Below, piece by piece: positions 47,708-57,881 of a stretch of 64,000 bases of DNA. Position numbers and translations under genes: made by a program. The notes beneath the pieces are model-generated. The model did no database searches. It was given only the letters and a program-made list of their open reading frames with translations, and had not been told where the DNA came from. Origin of the DNA: Campylobacter taeniopygiae (lineage in GTDB: Bacteria; Campylobacterota; Campylobacteria; Campylobacterales; Campylobacteraceae); the NCBI RefSeq assembly GCF_005406225.1, contig NZ_NXLY01000011.1, positions 1 to 64,000 of the forward strand. The letters run 5' to 3'. How positions within the stretch are numbered: position 1 is the first letter of the stretch; each line of letters starts with the position of its first letter.

Positions 47708-49459
47708 TTGCGTAGTCATTACAATACAGACTTGGGAATTTCCAATGTTGGAGAAACGGTTAAACTCTGTGGCTGGGTCAATAGCTACCGCGATCACGGA
47801 GGAGTCATTTTTATAGACTTAAGAGATCGTAGCGGTATCATACAGCTTGTTTGTGATCCAAATGATAGCAAAGAATCTCACGAAATCGCTTCACGTGCTA
47901 GAAATGAATTTGTGCTTATTGCTGAAGGCAAAATTCGTCCTCGCGGAGAAGGACTTGTTAATACTAAATTAAAAACCGGTGAAATCGAAGTTGTTGTTAG
48001 CAAACTTATTATAGAAAATGAAAGCACGGTTCCTCCTTTTGCAATCGCCGATGAAAGCGTTAATGAAGAATTAAGATTAAAATACAGATTTTTGGATTTA
48101 AGAAATCCTAAACTTTATGAAAATTTTTTTCTACGATCTAAAGCTTGTATAGCGGCTAGAAATTCTTTAGCTAATATGGGATTTTTAGAAGTTGAAACCC
48201 CTATTTTAACTAAAGCCACACCTGAAGGAGCGAGAGATTATCTTGTCCCTTCTCGCGTTCATCAAGGTGAATTTTATGCCTTACCTCAAAGTCCGCAATT
48301 ATTTAAACAACTTTTAATGTGTAGCGGTTTTGATCGTTATTTTCAAATTGCAAAATGTTTTAGAGATGAAGATTTAAGAGCGGATCGTCAGCCTGAATTT
48401 ACCCAAATTGACGTTGAAATGAGTTTTTGCGAACAAAAAGACGTTATGATGGTTACCGAAACCTTTTTGAAAGACATTTTTAAGGCTTGTGGAAAAGAAA
48501 TCAAAACCCCTTTTAAAGTCATGCAATATAAAGAAGCTATGGAGCTTTATGGGAGTGACAAACCTGATTTGAGATTTGATCTTAAATTTATAGATGTAAT
48601 CGATATCTTTGCTAAATCTAACAATGAAATTTTCTCAAATATCGCTAAAGATACAAAGAAAAATCGTATCAAAGCTATACGTGTTCCACAAGGAGACACT
48701 ATCTTTTCAAAAAGACAAATGCAAAGATTTGAAGAATTTGTTCGTAAATTTGGAGCGCAAGGTTTGGCCTTTATACAAGTTAAAGAAGATGGTCTTAAGG
48801 GCCCACTTTGTAAATTTTTTGATGAAGCTGATTTACAAGAACTTAGCAAACGCTGTGATTTAGAAGTTGGAGATGTTGTCTTTTTTGGAGCTGGAGCTAA
48901 AAAAACCGTTCTTGATTATATGGGAAGATTTAGAATTTTCCTTGCAGAAGAATTAAAATTAATCAATCCTGATGTATTAGAATTTTTATGGGTTGTTGAT
49001 TTTCCTATGTTTGAACAAAACGATGATGGAACTTATTCAGCTATGCATCATCCTTTTACTATGCCAAAAAATATTGATGAAGAAGATATTGAAGAGATTT
49101 ATTCTATTGCCTATGATGTGGTTTTAAATGGCGTAGAATTAGGCGGTGGGAGCATTAGAATTCATAAAAACGATATCCAACAAAAAGTTTTCAAAAAATT
49201 AAATATCGATGAAAATGAACAAAGAAATAAATTTGGATTTTTACTCGATGCTTTAAGTTTTGGAGCTCCACCTCATGGTGGTATTGCCATAGGCTTAGAT
49301 AGACTTATCATGCTAGTGACTGGATCAAAAAGCATAAGAGAAGTTATCGCTTTTCCAAAAACACAAAGAGCACAATGTCTTATGACAGACGCACCATCAG
49401 AACCAAATAAAGAAGCTTTAAGAGAATTAGGAATCAAATTAAGGGAGAATATAAAATGA
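47708..49459 (+). CDS. aspS: Aspartyl-tRNA synthetase
   Basis: AspS charges tRNA-Asp. The anticodon-binding OB fold comes first ([20 protein letters not shown]). The class II core follows with motif 2 ([19 protein letters not shown]) and motif 3 ([15 protein letters not shown]), and the bacterial GAD insert lies between. The 583 residues are full length. The start is TTG at 47708 with AAGGA upstream. Epsilonproteobacteria usually lack AsnRS and use a non-discriminating AspRS with GatCAB; whether this enzyme is of that type cannot be read by eye. Confidence 0.96.
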   Translation: MRSHYNTDLGISNVGETVKLCGWVNSYRDHGGVIFIDLRDRSGIIQLVCDPNDSKESHEIASRARNEFVLIAEGKIRPRGEGLVNTKLKTGEIEVVVSKLIIENESTVPPFAIADESVNEELRLKYRFLDLRNPKLYENFFLRSKACIAARNSLANMGFLEVETPILTKATPEGARDYLVPSRVHQGEFYALPQSPQLFKQLLMCSGFDRYFQIAKCFRDEDLRADRQPEFTQIDVEMSFCEQKDVMMVTETFLKDIFKACGKEIKTPFKVMQYKEAMELYGSDKPDLRFDLKFIDVIDIFAKSNNEIFSNIAKDTKKNRIKAIRVPQGDTIFSKRQMQRFEEFVRKFGAQGLAFIQVKEDGLKGPLCKFFDEADLQELSKRCDLEVGDVVFFGAGAKKTVLDYMGRFRIFLAEELKLINPDVLEFLWVVDFPMFEQNDDGTYSAMHHPFTMPKNIDEEDIEEIYSIAYDVVLNGVELGGGSIRIHKNDIQQKVFKKLNIDENEQRNKFGFLLDALSFGAPPHGGIAIGLDRLIMLVTGSKSIREVIAFPKTQRAQCLMTDAPSEPNKEALRELGIKLRENIK

Positions 49460-50031
49460 AAGAATTATTTTTAATCATAGGGGCACCTGGAAGTGGAAAA
49501 ACTACAGATGCAAGTCTTATAGCTCAATCAGATATTAATATTACTCATTATTCAACAGGTGATTTATTAAGAGAAGAAGTTGCTAGTGGAAGTGAACTTG
49601 GAAAAACAATTGATAGCTTTATTTCTAAAGGAAATTTAGTTCCTTTAGATGTGGTTGTAAATACTATTGTTTCAGCACTTAAAAACGCTCCAACAAAAAC
49701 AATTATTATCGATGGTTATCCGCGAAGTGTTGAACAAATGATGGAATTTGATAAAGTTTTAAGCTCTCAAAACGAAATAGAGCTTAAAGGCGTGATCGAG
49801 GTACGCGTAAGCGAGCAAGTGGCTAAAGATAGAGTCCTAGGTAGAAATCGCGGAGCTGATGACAATGAAGAAGTTTTTTACAATAGAATGAAAGTTTATA
49901 CCGAGCCTTTAGAAGAAATTCAAAAATTTTATCAAGATAAAAAACTTCATTTTATTATCGATGGAGAACGCACAATAGAACCTATTGTTGCAGATATGAA
50001 AGAATTAATTAAAAAAATTCAAAGCATTTAA
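49456..50031 (+). CDS. adk: Adenylate kinase
   Basis: Adk converts ATP and AMP to two [21 protein letters not shown] is the P-loop, [15 protein letters not shown] the AMP-binding region and [12 protein letters not shown] the DGYPR motif. The 191 residues and the short LID ([12 protein letters not shown]) mark the short form. Its start overlaps the aspS stop by 4 nt (ATGA). Confidence 0.95.
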   Translation: MKELFLIIGAPGSGKTTDASLIAQSDINITHYSTGDLLREEVASGSELGKTIDSFISKGNLVPLDVVVNTIVSALKNAPTKTIIIDGYPRSVEQMMEFDKVLSSQNEIELKGVIEVRVSEQVAKDRVLGRNRGADDNEEVFYNRMKVYTEPLEEIQKFYQDKKLHFIIDGERTIEPIVADMKELIKKIQSI

Positions 50032-50043
50032 AGGAGAATAAAT

Positions 50044-50562
50044 ATGGACTTAAGCAAAATCAAAATTGGAGATATCCCAAATAAAATCAATGCTGTAATC
50101 GAAATTCCTTATGGATCAAATATCAAATATGAAATCGATAAAGATAGTGGCGCTATTATGGTTGATCGCGTGATGGCAAGTGCGATGTTTTATCCTGCAA
50201 ATTATGGTTTTATCGCAAATACTCTAGCTGATGATGGCGATCCTGTTGATATCTTGGTTTTAAATGAGTATCCTATCCAAGCTGGAGCTGTTATTCCTTG
50301 CCGTTTAATTGGTGTTTTAATCATGGAAGATGAAAGCGGAATGGATGAAAAACTTTTAGCTGTTCCAAGCTCAAAAATTGATGCAAGATATGATAATATC
50401 AAATCTTATACTGATTTGCCTCAAGCAACCTTAAATAAAATCAAAAATTTCTTTGAAACCTATAAAATTCTTGAACCAAATAAATGGGTAAAAGTGCAAG
50501 ATTTCAAAGATACAGATGCTGCAATTGAAATTTTAGAAAAAGCAATCAAAAATTACAAATAA
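50044..50562 (+). CDS. ppa: Inorganic pyrophosphatase, family I
   Basis: Ppa hydrolyses pyrophosphate released in biosynthesis. The catalytic segment ADDGDPVDILVLNEYP carries the D-x-D-P-x-D metal triad and FYPANYGFIANT precedes it. The 172 residues are the usual hexameric type. AAAGGAGAA precedes the ATG, 12 nt after adk. A hairpin at 50566-50586 follows. Confidence 0.95.
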   Translation: MDLSKIKIGDIPNKINAVIEIPYGSNIKYEIDKDSGAIMVDRVMASAMFYPANYGFIANTLADDGDPVDILVLNEYPIQAGAVIPCRLIGVLIMEDESGMDEKLLAVPSSKIDARYDNIKSYTDLPQATLNKIKNFFETYKILEPNKWVKVQDFKDTDAAIEILEKAIKNYK

Positions 50563-50565
50563 ATT

Positions 50566-50586
50566 ATTAGCCTTTTTTAGGCTAAT
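50566..50586 (+). terminator. Hairpin between ppa and msrA
   Basis: ATTAGCCT (50566-50573) and AGGCTAAT (50579-50586) form a perfect 8-bp stem with a five-T loop. No T run follows, and the msrA ribosome site starts six bases later. It may be a partial terminator or a processing site that lowers msrA expression. Confidence 0.5.
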
Positions 50587-50598
50587 ATCAAGGAAAAT

Positions 50599-51105
50599 AT
50601 GAAAAGTATTATTTTAGGTGGTGGATGCTTTTGGTGCATACAAGCTGTATTTGAAAACATTAAAGGCGTTGTATATAGCGAAGTTGGATATACAGGAGGG
50701 GCTGAAAATCCAACCTATGAAAGCGTATGTTCTGGTGATGGTAATATTGAAGTTGTTAAACTAAACTACAACGATGTAGAAATTTCTCTTATAGAAATTT
50801 TAGACATCTTCTTTAAAATTCATGATCCTACTTCCATAGATAAACAAGGTGCTGATATAGGAATTCAGTATCGATCTGCAATTTTTTACGAAAATGAAAA
50901 TGATGAAATTCTAATTAAAAACTTTATTGAAAAGATAAAAAATAACTACTCTTTACCTATAGTAACTCAAATCTATAAATTAAATAAATATTATTCCGCA
51001 GAATCCTATCATCAAAACTATTTCACAAAAAATCCAAATCAAAGTTATTGCCAATTTGTTATTGCTCCGAAATTACAACTTATAAGAGATAAATTATCCA
51101 ATTAA
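50599..51105 (+). CDS. msrA: Peptide methionine-S-sulfoxide reductase MsrA
   Basis: MsrA repairs oxidised methionine. The active-site Cys is in [19 protein letters not shown] (about residues 6-24), [18 protein letters not shown] follows, and [20 protein letters not shown] is the substrate-binding signature. The 168 residues are the single-domain form. It is the last gene of the aspS-adk-ppa-msrA string; AAGGA lies nine bases before the ATG. Confidence 0.95.
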   Translation: MKSIILGGGCFWCIQAVFENIKGVVYSEVGYTGGAENPTYESVCSGDGNIEVVKLNYNDVEISLIEILDIFFKIHDPTSIDKQGADIGIQYRSAIFYENENDEILIKNFIEKIKNNYSLPIVTQIYKLNKYYSAESYHQNYFTKNPNQSYCQFVIAPKLQLIRDKLSN

Positions 51106-51285
51106 GATCTTAAAAAAATACATTTTATTCACAAAGTTTTCACAATGTGATTTTCTTATGAAAATCCTATAAAATAGCGCTTTAAGTTTAAAAAAATGAA
51201 AAAAATATTTATTGTTTTTTAAGTTTTTTTATGAATTTAAAATTATATGTGAAAAGTTTGATTTAAAATCATAGTTAAAATAAAT
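51106..51285. other. Intergenic region after msrA with small symmetric elements
   Basis: TCACAATGTGA (51140-51150) is an 11-bp palindrome and GATTTTC-TTAT-GAAAATC (51149-51166) a 7-bp inverted repeat that could end the msrA transcript. TATAAAAT (51169-51176) looks like a -10 box but has no gene close behind it. No open frame with a ribosome site was found. Confidence 0.4.
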
Positions 51286-51303
51286 TTGGAACAAATTTTG
51301 CTT
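51286..51303 (+). promoter_or_regulatory. Sigma-54 promoter of the exported-protein gene
   Basis: TTGGAACAAATTTTGCTT has GG at 51288-51289 and GC at 51300-51301, 10 nt apart. The predicted start near 51312 gives a leader of about 50 nt. It places the following gene in the RpoN flagellar regulon. Confidence 0.88.
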
Positions 51304-51362
51304 ATATTTATTAAGATATTTAGATTTGAAGGCAGAACAATTCTAAAATCAAAGGAATAAAT

Positions 51363-52634
51363 ATGAGTATCTTCAGTATCAATGATAACTCAAATTATAC
51401 TTCTATACTTTCACAAGCAAAAGCCAATAAAGAAAGTAAGGAAAATTCAAAAATAAATTTTGCCAATACTTTCTTAAAACAAAATGCTACTAAATTAAAT
51501 GATATAGAAAATAAAAATTCACAAACTTTAATAAGAAGTGAAGTATTAAATTCTACTAATAATATCAATAAAAACTATTATACTAAAACAAATTCTCCTA
51601 ATTATGATATATCTAGTGAATTTAAAAACTCTATTTATACTTTAAAATTCAAACAAGCAGATATAAGTAGCAATACAGCCTATGGTTATAGTGTAGATAA
51701 AGATGGTTATATGGGAGAAGACTTTAATGAAGCTGCAGGATTACCAAAAGATTTTAAGATACACAAATCTACTTTGGATGAGATAGAGAGATATAATAAA
51801 GATTTAAATGAAGATACTGTTAATTATTTAGGTGTAAGTAGTTATTATTCCAATATAGATATGGCAAATACTATCAAGCAATACTATGATAAATTCAATG
51901 ATATTATAAATCATACTTTTAACGATACCGATAAAACAAGTTTTAGTGAAGCAGATTTAAATAGTTTGCCTAAAGGTGTAAGTATGTCAGTGGGAGATTT
52001 TGATTTTGCTTCACCTCTAAATTTTGAAAGCAAAACCATAACAAATTATTATAACACCCAAGAACAATACGATGAAATGGAACAATTAGGAATGTTTGCA
52101 AGTATCAATACAGGATTGCAAAAATTAAATTTTACTCCCCAAAGTATGCAAACTCAAAATACATCAAACAAATATACTTTTAATCCTGATATGTCATTTT
52201 ATCCAAAAAATGAAGATGGAACTTATACTAAAGAAGATTTATTTATGAGTTTTTTAAAATCTACAGGTGCTGATGCTCTAAAAGGTGGTGATACCAAAAT
52301 GAATCCAATAGTTAAATCTTTTAAAGAAGCTATGGCTAAAGAAAGCTTTGATGGATCATTAGCTTCCTTAGATGACATCATGACAGGCAAAGTTGATTTT
52401 GCAAGTTTATTAAAAGGCTATGCACAAGATGGTTGGCTTGACGCAGATATTTATGCAATGGAAAAAGGAGTTAAATGGCAAAATTCTGTTATAGGTTATG
52501 GTGGAGCTTGGTTTGATAATCAGTTTAATCAAGCAAAAGCTAACGGCTGGAAAGCAAGTAGTGAAAGTATCAATTCTTATGTTGGATCTATAATGGATAG
52601 ATTAAATAATCTCATAGGACAAACTAGAGTTTAA
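51363..52634 (+). CDS. Probable flagellum-dependent secreted protein, Cj0814 family
   Basis: 423 residues with no signal peptide or membrane helix. The first 110 residues are Asn/Ser/Lys-rich and apparently disordered, as in substrates of the flagellar export apparatus. SVDKDGYMGEDFNEAAGLP followed by DFKIHKSTLDEIERYN, and later KNEDGTYTKEDLFMSF, recall a Campylobacter family I know as Cj0814-type flagellar-dependent secreted proteins; this is from memory. The two D-x-D-G stretches look a little like EF-hand loops. It has a sigma-54 promoter, ribosome site AAAGGAAT, and no flagellar neighbour. C. jejuni NCTC 11168 has no gene here as I recall. Role in motility or host interaction is inference. 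Confidence 0.65.
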   Translation: MSIFSINDNSNYTSILSQAKANKESKENSKINFANTFLKQNATKLNDIENKNSQTLIRSEVLNSTNNINKNYYTKTNSPNYDISSEFKNSIYTLKFKQADISSNTAYGYSVDKDGYMGEDFNEAAGLPKDFKIHKSTLDEIERYNKDLNEDTVNYLGVSSYYSNIDMANTIKQYYDKFNDIINHTFNDTDKTSFSEADLNSLPKGVSMSVGDFDFASPLNFESKTITNYYNTQEQYDEMEQLGMFASINTGLQKLNFTPQSMQTQNTSNKYTFNPDMSFYPKNEDGTYTKEDLFMSFLKSTGADALKGGDTKMNPIVKSFKEAMAKESFDGSLASLDDIMTGKVDFASLLKGYAQDGWLDADIYAMEKGVKWQNSVIGYGGAWFDNQFNQAKANGWKASSESINSYVGSIMDRLNNLIGQTRV

Positions 52635-53509
52635 GATAATTTTCTAAGTTTAGCTATAAAAAATCCATCATAATCTGAATTTGGAATAATTCTCTTGCAT
52701 TTTGAAATTTCTTGAAAAGACTCACTTTGCGCATCTTTTGCTATAACATGCTCTAAATTGATATCTAAAATTTCAAGTTTAAATTCGCTTTTTAAGGCAT
52801 TTTCTATGACTTCTTCATTTTCTTCTTTGGTAAATGTACATGTGCTATAAACAAGCTCTCCGCCCACTTTTAAAGCCTTTAATGCAGAATGCAAGAGCTT
52901 TTTTTGCGTTTTAGCTATATTTTTTATTTCTTTATAACTTTTTTCTAAATCAAAACCCATTTTTGCAAAAGTCGAGCACGGGGCATCAAGTAAGATTTTA
53001 TCAAATTTTAAAGGGCATAATTTTCCTATTGTTTTACCATCTTTCATAAAGCATTTTGCATTTACTCCATAATTTTGAAGATTTTTTTGCAAAACAAAAA
53101 AACGATCCTTGCTGATTTCATTACAAGCTAAATAACCTGTATTTTGCATAAAATTAGCTAGATTAATGCTTTTGCCACCTGGAGCGGCACACATATCTAA
53201 AACACTTTCTCCCGCTTTTACATCCAAATTTAAAGCACATAAATAAGAGGAATAATTTTGTATGTAAAATTTAAATTCATTAAAAGCTTTCATAGAACTT
53301 AAAATATTTTTATCCTTAGCCTCAAATAAATAACAATATTCATTGATTTTTTTCCATTTTAAATGGGCTTTTAAAAAATCATTTTCCAATTCTTTAGCAT
53401 CGCACTTTAAAGAATTTAAAAAGACACAAATATTTTTTTCCTTTTCAAAAGAATTTAAAATTTGAACAAATTCTTTTTCTGTATAAAGAGTTTTGATTTT
53501 AGAGAGCAA
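52631..53509 (-). CDS. NOL1/NOP2/Sun-family RNA m5C methyltransferase
   Basis: This SAM-dependent enzyme methylates C5 of cytosine in RNA, probably rRNA (RsmB/RsmF-like). [17 protein letters not shown] binds [16 protein letters not shown] carries the motif IV Cys (PCS) and [13 protein letters not shown] the catalytic motif VI Cys (TCT). The 292 residues lack the N-terminal RNA-binding domain of RsmB, so the target cannot be assigned. It overlaps the upstream ruvX by 11 nt and ends 4 nt into the convergent exported-protein gene. The homologue is Cj0636. Confidence 0.9.
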   Translation of the reverse strand: MLSKIKTLYTEKEFVQILNSFEKEKNICVFLNSLKCDAKELENDFLKAHLKWKKINEYCYLFEAKDKNILSSMKAFNEFKFYIQNYSSYLCALNLDVKAGESVLDMCAAPGGKSINLANFMQNTGYLACNEISKDRFFVLQKNLQNYGVNAKCFMKDGKTIGKLCPLKFDKILLDAPCSTFAKMGFDLEKSYKEIKNIAKTQKKLLHSALKALKVGGELVYSTCTFTKEENEEVIENALKSEFKLEILDINLEHVIAKDAQSESFQEISKCKRIIPNSDYDGFFIAKLRKLS

Positions 53510-53879
53510 AATAATCCCTTATCATAATAAAAGCCGCCAAAGAATCCAATTTTCCATCTTTTTTTCGAGTATTAGCCCTTTGAAATTTCAAAGCCTCTTT
53601 GCTTGTTCCACTTTCATCTACATAAATCACTTCTTTTTCAAATTCAAGCAAAGAAACAAAATGTTGGATGCGTCTTTGCATTTCATCTTCACTTGAACCT
53701 CCTTTTGGAATACCCACAATCAATAAAGAAATATTGTATTCTTGTAAGATTTTTTTTATTTCTATAGCGGCTTGATTGCGATTTTTTCTTATAACAGCAT
53801 CAAGTGGAAGTGCTATTTTATCGATGCAAAGTGCCACTCCAATACGCTTTAAACCCACATCTAATGCTAATGCTCTCAT
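53499..53879 (-). CDS. ruvX: RuvX/YqgF pre-16S rRNA nuclease family
   Basis: The 126-residue RNase H-fold protein has the first catalytic Asp in [13 protein letters not shown], the second acidic position in [14 protein letters not shown], and [12 protein letters not shown] between. YqgF trims the 16S rRNA 5' end in E. coli; it is often annotated as a putative Holliday junction resolvase. Overlap with dprA (ATGA) and the methyltransferase shows a compact operon. Confidence 0.9.
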   Translation of the reverse strand: MRALALDVGLKRIGVALCIDKIALPLDAVIRKNRNQAAIEIKKILQEYNISLLIVGIPKGGSSEDEMQRRIQHFVSLLEFEKEVIYVDESGTSKEALKFQRANTRKKDGKLDSLAAFIMIRDYFAL

Positions 53880-54652
53880 TTTAAAACTCTTATCAATAAA
53901 CCCTCGATAGAAATTTTACCCTCAAGTTCATATTCATAGACTTTTTCACCATAAAGCGCTAAAGCCTCATCGACACTGACACCTTTTTTACAAAAATCCA
54001 AAAATTCATCTTGCTTATCTTCGCATACTTTTGCAAACTGGCCAACAAATTCTTTAAAATCATAAATTAATTCCGCTTTTTTCTCTTTCAAAAGTAAATT
54101 CGTCCCGCTACTTTCATTAATCCTATGAGGTAAAACGTATAAAGGTTTTTTTAATTCTAAAGCAAGTTTAGCACTTTGCATAGAGCCACTACTCATATCA
54201 GCTTGAGCAACAACTACAGCTTCACTTAAAGCGATAATCAAACGATTTCTAAGCAAAAAATCATATTTTTTAGGGATATAATTTTCTTCATATTCACTTA
54301 AAGCTAAGGCTTCTTGATACATTTGTTTGATAATTTTTTCATTGCTTTTTGGATAAATTTGATTCAAACCATTTGCAAAAACTCCTATCGTATAAGGCAT
54401 AGCAGCGATACTTGCGCTGATATCAACTCCCAAAGCCCCACCGCTTACAACACAAATGCCTGAATTTTTAAGCATACTTGCCAAAGAAAAAACGCAGTTT
54501 TTTGTATAAACACTCATTTTTCTTGAGCCAATGATAGCAATTTTACGCTTCCTTAAAAGCTCTAAATTTCCTTTATAGTAAAGTTTTTTTGGAGGTTTTT
54601 TTAAGTCTTTAAAAAGGTCTAAAAAATCATCGCTTAAAATTTTACTTTCCAT
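53876..54652 (-). CDS. dprA: DNA processing protein DprA
   Basis: DprA protects incoming single-stranded DNA during natural transformation and loads RecA. The Rossmann-like core has [31 protein letters not shown] and the downstream STANDARD GxG-type features ([23 protein letters not shown]). The start at 54652 (MESKILS) is preferred; three codons upstream a GTG is possible. It has 258 residues, lacking the extra domains of longer DprA. The homologue is Cj0634. Confidence 0.92.
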   Translation of the reverse strand: MESKILSDDFLDLFKDLKKPPKKLYYKGNLELLRKRKIAIIGSRKMSVYTKNCVFSLASMLKNSGICVVSGGALGVDISASIAAMPYTIGVFANGLNQIYPKSNEKIIKQMYQEALALSEYEENYIPKKYDFLLRNRLIIALSEAVVVAQADMSSGSMQSAKLALELKKPLYVLPHRINESSGTNLLLKEKKAELIYDFKEFVGQFAKVCEDKQDEFLDFCKKGVSVDEALALYGEKVYEYELEGKISIEGLLIRVLK

Positions 54653-55751
54653 AAATTTCACTCAAATATACTAACTCCACCTTAGCAAGTAAATCTTTAC
54701 TCTCCTCTAAAGCTTTTAAGGTATTTTTTCTTGGATGACCAATTGCGATGGCAAATCCTTTTTTCTGTGCCAATCTTACAGCACTTAAAAGCTGTTTTTT
54801 AACATAAGCTACATTATCTTCATTATCTAAAAAAATATCTCTTTGTATATAAACCATAGCTGTTTCTTTAGATGCTTTTAAAGCCTTAGAATTTCCTATA
54901 GTTTTAGAATCCACGAAAAGTAAATTTTGACTTTTTAAAGCCTCATAAAGATTTTTCATAGCCTTTTCATTGCTTGTAAATAAACTTCCGGTGTGGTTAT
55001 TGATATATTTTAAATTTTTAAAATCTTTTTTAATCTGTGCGATTTTTTTAAAAATTCTTTCTTCGCTATCATTTGGATTTAAGGTATCAAGCTCTGGTTT
55101 ATTGTAATGAATAGCAGCCAAAGGCAAATGCACCATATAAAAATTAAAATTAGAAGCTAATTTTGGAGTATTTGGATGATTTTTATCAGGTGGGAAAAAA
55201 GAAGGATTGAGTTTTAAATTTAAAGTTTTAAGATTTCTTACCTGACTCGCACTTGCCATATCATCGATAATAATAGCAAGTTTTGGAAGATGTTTGTCTT
55301 TTTTTTGTATCGTTTGGGTACTTAAATTTTGCTCAATAAGACTTGAATTATTTTCTAAAATAGTTGTGTTTTTTAAACTTAAATTATTATCATTATTTAA
55401 ACTCAAATTGCTCTTTAAAGTACTATTTTTTTCAAGGCTTACATTTTGTTCGATCATTTTTGTTAAATTGATATCATTATCGATTTTTTGCGCCTCTTGC
55501 TCTAAAATAGCTAAACTTTTATTTTTATCTTGATCATGAAAATCTTCAAACATTTCTATTTTATTTTGATTGTTATCCTCTAGTAAAATCAAATTTTCTT
55601 GTCGATCGTTGTTATTTTTAGCAAAATGATTTGTAGTATTTTTAAGTTCTTGATATTTTAATAAAATTCCTAAAGCCAAAGCTATACACAATAAAAAAAG
55701 TATAGCTATAATCAAAAATCTTTGTATTTGTGTTATTTTTTTCTTAAGCAA
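54642..55751 (-). CDS. Divergent polysaccharide deacetylase-like periplasmic protein
   Basis: 369 residues: one N-terminal helix (about 11-31), a disordered linker (35-152) and a C-terminal NodB-like barrel from LPKLAIIIDDMAS on. In this YibQ-type family VHLPLAA and NNHTGSLFTS replace some deacetylase motifs, and FAIAIGHPR is near the end. The linker has seven D/E-x-N-x-S/T sequons: Asn77, 95, 103, 109, 123, 135 and 142. The homologue is Cj0633. A role in envelope or peptidoglycan turnover is a guess. It is first in the unit with dprA, ruvX and the methyltransferase. Confidence 0.87.
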   Translation of the reverse strand: MLKKKITQIQRFLIIAILFLLCIALALGILLKYQELKNTTNHFAKNNNDRQENLILLEDNNQNKIEMFEDFHDQDKNKSLAILEQEAQKIDNDINLTKMIEQNVSLEKNSTLKSNLSLNNDNNLSLKNTTILENNSSLIEQNLSTQTIQKKDKHLPKLAIIIDDMASASQVRNLKTLNLKLNPSFFPPDKNHPNTPKLASNFNFYMVHLPLAAIHYNKPELDTLNPNDSEERIFKKIAQIKKDFKNLKYINNHTGSLFTSNEKAMKNLYEALKSQNLLFVDSKTIGNSKALKASKETAMVYIQRDIFLDNEDNVAYVKKQLLSAVRLAQKKGFAIAIGHPRKNTLKALEESKDLLAKVELVYLSEIYGK

Positions 55752-55875
55752 AATAAAATCTTATAATGAAGTATTTTTGTAAAAATTATTTTTTTTCAAA
55801 TCACATTTTACTTGACAGACTTTGATAAAAAGATTATTCATTTATTTATCCCGTATTTTAAAATATCAATGGCAA

Positions 55876-55882
55876 GTATTAT
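55876..55882 (+). promoter_or_regulatory. Possible -10 box upstream of rnr
   Basis: TATTATAAC near 55875-55883 contains a TTATAA/TATAAC-type hexamer, in the 208-nt gap between the divergent deacetylase-like gene and rnr. It lies about 80 nt before the rnr ATG, so the leader would be fairly long. Confidence 0.35.
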
Positions 55883-55959
55883 AACAATTAAAGTCTAAAA
55901 TTCATATTTTTTTTATAAACTTTATGTAAAATTTCTTAAAAACTTACAAAAGTATACCA

Positions 55960-57873
55960 ATGAAAGAATTTTTAAACAGCCTAAATTACGGAATAAATAT
56001 CAATCAAGTTAATAACGAATACAAACAAATCATCAGAGAACTTCTAGCAAATCAAATCATTAAAGAATATAAAAATAAATTTTACCTCGACAATGGCTTT
56101 GCTTTTGGAGTCCTTGATATTTCAAGCAAGGGAACAGGATTTTTAGAATGCTTTGATGAGGGTTTTAAAAAAGATTTACTCATCGAAAATAAAAACTTAA
56201 AAGGTGCTAATTACAAAGATATCGTCGCTGTTAAACTCCTCCCTTTAAAGAGAAAACGACCTAGCGCTAAAGTTGTTTTAGTACTAAAACGTGCCAATGA
56301 AACTTCAATAGTCATCACCAAAAGATACGGAGAAGCCGTACTTGGAATGAATATCAAAACAGGCTTAAGCCTTGCTTTAAAAGCTTCACAAAAATCATTA
56401 AAAGCTCTACCCTTAGGGACAGTGCTAAAAATAGAAAATGAAAATAACAATATTATAGAAGTTTTAGGACATATCGATGATGAAAGAGTGGATGAGAAAA
56501 TTTCTCTTGCTCTTTTTAATAAAAATAGCGAATTTAGCGATACTTGCATCAAAGAATCTTTAGCCAATGGTAATAGCGTTGATGCGAGCATGTATGAAAA
56601 TAGAATTGATTTAAGATCTTTACCATTTTGCACCATAGACCCTATACACGCTAAAGATTTTGACGATGCTATTTATTTTGATGATAAAAAGCGAGAAATT
56701 TATGTGGCCATTGCAGACGTTAGCGAATACGTCTATGCTTATAGTGCCATAGATAAAGAAGCTAGAAATCGTGGATTTTCGATATACTTTCCACACATTG
56801 CCATTCCAATGCTACCTCGTGCTTTAAGTGAAAACATTTGCTCTTTAAAACCCTATGAAGATCGCCTAGCGTATTGTTTTAAAATCGTTTTAAATGAAAA
56901 AAATGAAGTTATCAAAGAAGAACTTTTTGAAGCGATTATTAATTCTAAACGCCGTTTTAATTATGATGAAGTGGATGAAATTTTATCAAAAAAACCTGAT
57001 TTAAAAGAACACAATTGGCTTTATAAACTTTTTGAAATCACACAAATTTTAAGAAAAAAACGCCTTAAAAATGCTTTTGAATTTCGAACCGAAGAATTAA
57101 GAATGGTTTTGGATAAAAATTTAAGCCTTGAAAGCACTTTTATAGAAAAGGATACTTTTTCTCACAATCTAATCGAAGATTGTATGCTTTTAGCTAATAA
57201 AGCAGCAGCAAAAATTTTAGAAGATGTGGGAATTTTTAGAAACCATTTAAGCGCTGATACCAAAAAAATCGATAAACTTCTTAATGAATTAATCGAACTT
57301 GGCATTGATGTTAAATTAAAACCCAATCTTCCAGAACTCATACGCGATATCCAAGCTTTAGCAGATGAGTTAAATTTAAGAGCGGAAGTTGATAAGCTCA
57401 TCATTAAAGCACAAAAAAAAGCAGAATATTCTAGTGAAAATCAAGGCCATTTTGGCTTAGGGTTTGACAAGTATTCTCATTTTACAAGTCCGATTAGAAG
57501 ATATTCTGATCTTATTTTACATCGTTTATTAAAAGCCAAACAAAAAAAAGATGAAAAGCTTTTTAATTATCTGCTTTTAAACATACAAAGCACTTGCGAA
57601 AGCCTTAGCACCCTTGAAAGAGAAGCCGATAAAGTTGCTTTTGATTTTATGGATAGAAAATTTGCAAGATGGGCTTTAAAAAATATAGGAAAATGCTTTC
57701 AAGCTTTAATCATTCAAAATGAATGGGTGTGTATTGCTAAACTTGATGATGAAATTAAAGGAGCAGATATTATCCTTTACGATACCCGTGCTAATCTTTT
57801 GCAAAGGGTTGAAATTCAAATTATAGAAGCAGATATTGTCATGGCTAAAATTTATGGAAAAATTGTTGCTTGA
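55960..57873 (+). CDS. rnr: Exoribonuclease R
   Basis: RNase R degrades structured RNA from the 3' end. After an N-terminal cold-shock-type region, the RNB catalytic domain (about residues 205-530) has the acidic residues in CTIDPIHAKDFDDAIYFDD and VAIADVSEYV. It has HFTSPIRRYSDLILHRLLKA at its end. A short S1-like segment follows. The 637 residues are shorter than E. coli RNase R (813), lacking the basic tail. holA starts 9 nt after it. Confidence 0.93.
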   Translation: MKEFLNSLNYGININQVNNEYKQIIRELLANQIIKEYKNKFYLDNGFAFGVLDISSKGTGFLECFDEGFKKDLLIENKNLKGANYKDIVAVKLLPLKRKRPSAKVVLVLKRANETSIVITKRYGEAVLGMNIKTGLSLALKASQKSLKALPLGTVLKIENENNNIIEVLGHIDDERVDEKISLALFNKNSEFSDTCIKESLANGNSVDASMYENRIDLRSLPFCTIDPIHAKDFDDAIYFDDKKREIYVAIADVSEYVYAYSAIDKEARNRGFSIYFPHIAIPMLPRALSENICSLKPYEDRLAYCFKIVLNEKNEVIKEELFEAIINSKRRFNYDEVDEILSKKPDLKEHNWLYKLFEITQILRKKRLKNAFEFRTEELRMVLDKNLSLESTFIEKDTFSHNLIEDCMLLANKAAAKILEDVGIFRNHLSADTKKIDKLLNELIELGIDVKLKPNLPELIRDIQALADELNLRAEVDKLIIKAQKKAEYSSENQGHFGLGFDKYSHFTSPIRRYSDLILHRLLKAKQKKDEKLFNYLLLNIQSTCESLSTLEREADKVAFDFMDRKFARWALKNIGKCFQALIIQNEWVCIAKLDDEIKGADIILYDTRANLLQRVEIQIIEADIVMAKIYGKIVA

Positions 57874-57881
57874 GGTAAAAA

